Part shown: positions 13,952-15,299 of the stretch, piece after piece | How positions within the stretch are numbered: position 1 is the first letter of the stretch | Layout of the letters: each line of letters opens with the position of its first letter | Assembly: GCA_021161105.1 (NCBI GenBank) | Contig: JAGHBG010000103.1 | Coordinates: 1 to 15,299 of the forward strand | Reading direction: 5' to 3' | Length of the DNA: 15,299 nucleotides | DNA from: Thermotogaceae bacterium | GTDB taxonomy: Bacteria; Thermotogota; Thermotogae; Thermotogales; Thermotogaceae | Position numbers and translations under genes: made by a program | Notes under the pieces: model-generated | The model's database searches: none | Seen by the model: only the letters and a program-made list of their open reading frames with translations | Told to the model about the DNA's origin: nothing

Positions 13952-15299
13952 ATGGAAGATAAAAAGATCTTAATTGTTTGTTTATTCTTTATATTTAGTC
14001 TTCAAATGTTCTCATCGCCGTGGAGTTCTGTTTACTTTAAAACCCAAAAGGGGGAAGCTCCCCCTTTTGTTTACATACCAGTGAACTTCGACAAAGAAGA
14101 TAACTTTTCAGTCGAAGTGTCGCCACTTGCAGCTTTAACGAACATAAATTATCAAGTGCCGCACGGCTGGTGGAAAGTGGCTGATGCATCAACTCCTCTA
14201 TATCTATATGAGGAGCTGCCTCATTTTCTAACCATAAAGCTTTCTTTTCAAAACAGTTTTTCCAAACTTCATGTAGAATTGCCCCTTAGAAAATCTCTGA
14301 CAGCCTTTTTTACCTGGCCAGACACTACGATGAATTTCCTGCCGGAATACCCATATATATCGATGGATATGAATTTTCCAAGAAATTCGTACCTGTACTT
14401 TAATTTTAAAGATAACTTCTTAATGATAGGTAGAACAAAATTAAAATGGGGTTACTGGGATTATCCGGTTTCTATCTCTGACTACGCCCCATACTTTGAT
14501 AACATCACATACATATTTAAAAGCGGAAACTGGTTTTCTTATACGTACCATCTTATATGGTTGGATCCAATACTTACCCAAGAAGAATACAAAATTCAAT
14601 CAGAAGTGACCCCTGTTAACAGTGATCCTCTTTCCCCTTATTATGATAGATCCAAAGTTATGGTAGCGCATAGATTGGATTTCCTTGTATTTCCTAATTT
14701 TCGTTTTTCCATAGGGGAAATGAACATGATTGGAGGTAAAAACCCTGATCTTTTCACGATAAGTCCTGTCAATGTATGGCACAACAATTATACAGAGAGT
14801 TTTACAAATTCAATAGGAATTCTTCAATTATCATGGACTCCTGTCAATGGACTGAATTTCTACTTTGATTTTGCTCTTGATGATTATGCAGTACCGTTGA
14901 CAGAGCCTTCCGATGTAAAACCAACCGCTCATGGTTTATCAGCAGGGATTATCAAAACATTTTCAACAAAATTTGCTAATTTTATGTTAACGTTGAATTA
15001 TTCTGAAACGACCAAATGGATGTACAATACTTTTCTTCCATATCTTAAATACGATGCAAGGATTCGGTTTATTTCCAACTTTCCAGTGTCTGCAAGAACT
15101 ATGGTATCCTTTCCAATAGGATTCAAGTATGGTTCTGATTCATCGCTTATAAGTTTTGATGTTAGGTTTTTTAACAAATATATGAATGGTGATTTGAAAT
15201 TTTTAAAACTTGAAAAGGGGAAAACCACAATCCTAACAGCATATAAAAGTGATGTTCCAGATGATACAGTTGCGTACTGTGGTCTCAGTTTTTCTTTAA
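13952..15299 (+). CDS. Wzi-like outer-membrane beta-barrel protein, 3' end beyond window
   Basis: An open frame of 449 codons runs to the right edge without a stop. The ATG at 13952 has AGAGGAAGTG 7 bp upstream, 37 bp after the SLBB stop, so it belongs to the same operon. It starts with a signal peptide (MEDKKILIVCLFFIFSLQMF), cut probably near SSPW. The Cys at 10 is not a proper lipobox. The rest shows alternating aromatic/hydrophobic strands of a beta-barrel. Blocks recalling the capsule-assembly Wzi family are FLMIGRTKLKWGYW followed by SISDYAPYFDNITYIF, then VAHRLDF and FSIGEMNMIGGKNPDLF. Wzi anchors capsule at the outer surface, so here it may anchor the exported polysaccharide at the toga. 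It could be another Thermotogota outer-membrane protein instead. The last codons (GLSFSL) look like a final strand, so the true end may be very near. A terminator-like hairpin lies within codons 32-39. Confidence 0.65.
   Translation, partial: MEDKKILIVCLFFIFSLQMFSSPWSSVYFKTQKGEAPPFVYIPVNFDKEDNFSVEVSPLAALTNINYQVPHGWWKVADASTPLYLYEELPHFLTIKLSFQNSFSKLHVELPLRKSLTAFFTWPDTTMNFLPEYPYISMDMNFPRNSYLYFNFKDNFLMIGRTKLKWGYWDYPVSISDYAPYFDNITYIFKSGNWFSYTYHLIWLDPILTQEEYKIQSEVTPVNSDPLSPYYDRSKVMVAHRLDFLVFPNFRFSIGEMNMIGGKNPDLFTISPVNVWHNNYTESFTNSIGILQLSWTPVNGLNFYFDFALDDYAVPLTEPSDVKPTAHGLSAGIIKTFSTKFANFMLTLNYSETTKWMYNTFLPYLKYDARIRFISNFPVSARTMVSFPIGFKYGSDSSLISFDVRFFNKYMNGDLKFLKLEKGKTTILTAYKSDVPDDTVAYCGLSFSL
14045..14077 (+). 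terminator. Terminator-like hairpin inside the Wzi-like coding sequence
   Basis: CAAAAGGGGG (14045-14054) and CCCCCTTTTG (14060-14069) form a perfect 10-bp stem around AAGCT, with an A-T pair possible inside the loop. TTTACAT follows. It has the shape of an intrinsic terminator and works on paper in both directions, but it lies about 95 nt inside an open reading frame, coding for QKGEAPPF just after the signal peptide. Confidence 0.6.

Noticed and set aside
13979..13984. Possible lipobox (LIVC) at the start of the Wzi-like protein
   Set aside because: The Cys sits in the middle of the hydrophobic core, with Val before it and Leu-Phe-Phe after it, which does not fit lipoprotein processing.
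14194..14216. CTCCTC and GAGGAG inverted repeat in the Wzi-like gene
   Set aside because: The stem is only 6 bp with an 11-nt loop and no T tract; probably chance in coding sequence.

Overview
The window looks like a member of the Thermotogota, possibly Kosmotogaceae; the genus is inference. Three things point there. The four-gene pyruvate:ferredoxin oxidoreductase operon runs gamma-delta-alpha-beta with subunit sizes like those known from Thermotoga maritima. Topoisomerase I carries a single C-x-C-x16-C-x2-C zinc finger, the spacing described for the T. maritima enzyme. The DNA is AT-rich, genes are tightly packed, and Shine-Dalgarno sequences are near-perfect (AGGAGGTGA).

Left part (1-5332, minus strand, read right to left): an HD-GYP signalling protein from a good promoter, then a small hairpin, then punA (purine nucleoside phosphorylase), a PfkB/1-phosphofructokinase-family sugar kinase and topA. 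The last three are joined by 4-bp stop/start overlaps. topA overlaps an unrecognised gene by 80 bp, and that gene runs off the left edge. The punA-kinase coupling suggests that the kinase may act on the ribose 1-phosphate released by the phosphorylase.

Middle (5508-8592, plus strand): porC-porD-porA-porB, the complete pyruvate synthase / pyruvate:ferredoxin oxidoreductase, ended by a strong intrinsic terminator. It diverges from the HD-GYP operon across a 175-bp spacer.

Right part (8693 to the end, plus strand): a polysaccharide-export type cluster. It holds a Wzz-like chain-length/co-polymerase protein with a decayed tyrosine-kinase-like ATPase domain, a very long (1125 aa) Poly_export/SLBB protein, and a partial outer-membrane beta-barrel protein resembling the Wzi family. 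The SLBB protein has about 13 SLBB-like modules, a tandem internal duplication and a neutral amphipathic C-terminal helix. Together they would form an inner-membrane to periplasm to outer-membrane path for polysaccharide. The length of the SLBB protein may fit the wide periplasm under the Thermotogota toga (inference). A terminator-like hairpin lies inside the start of the Wzi-like gene.

There is no gene-free stretch above 300 bp, and I saw no tRNA, rRNA, CRISPR array or insertion sequence.
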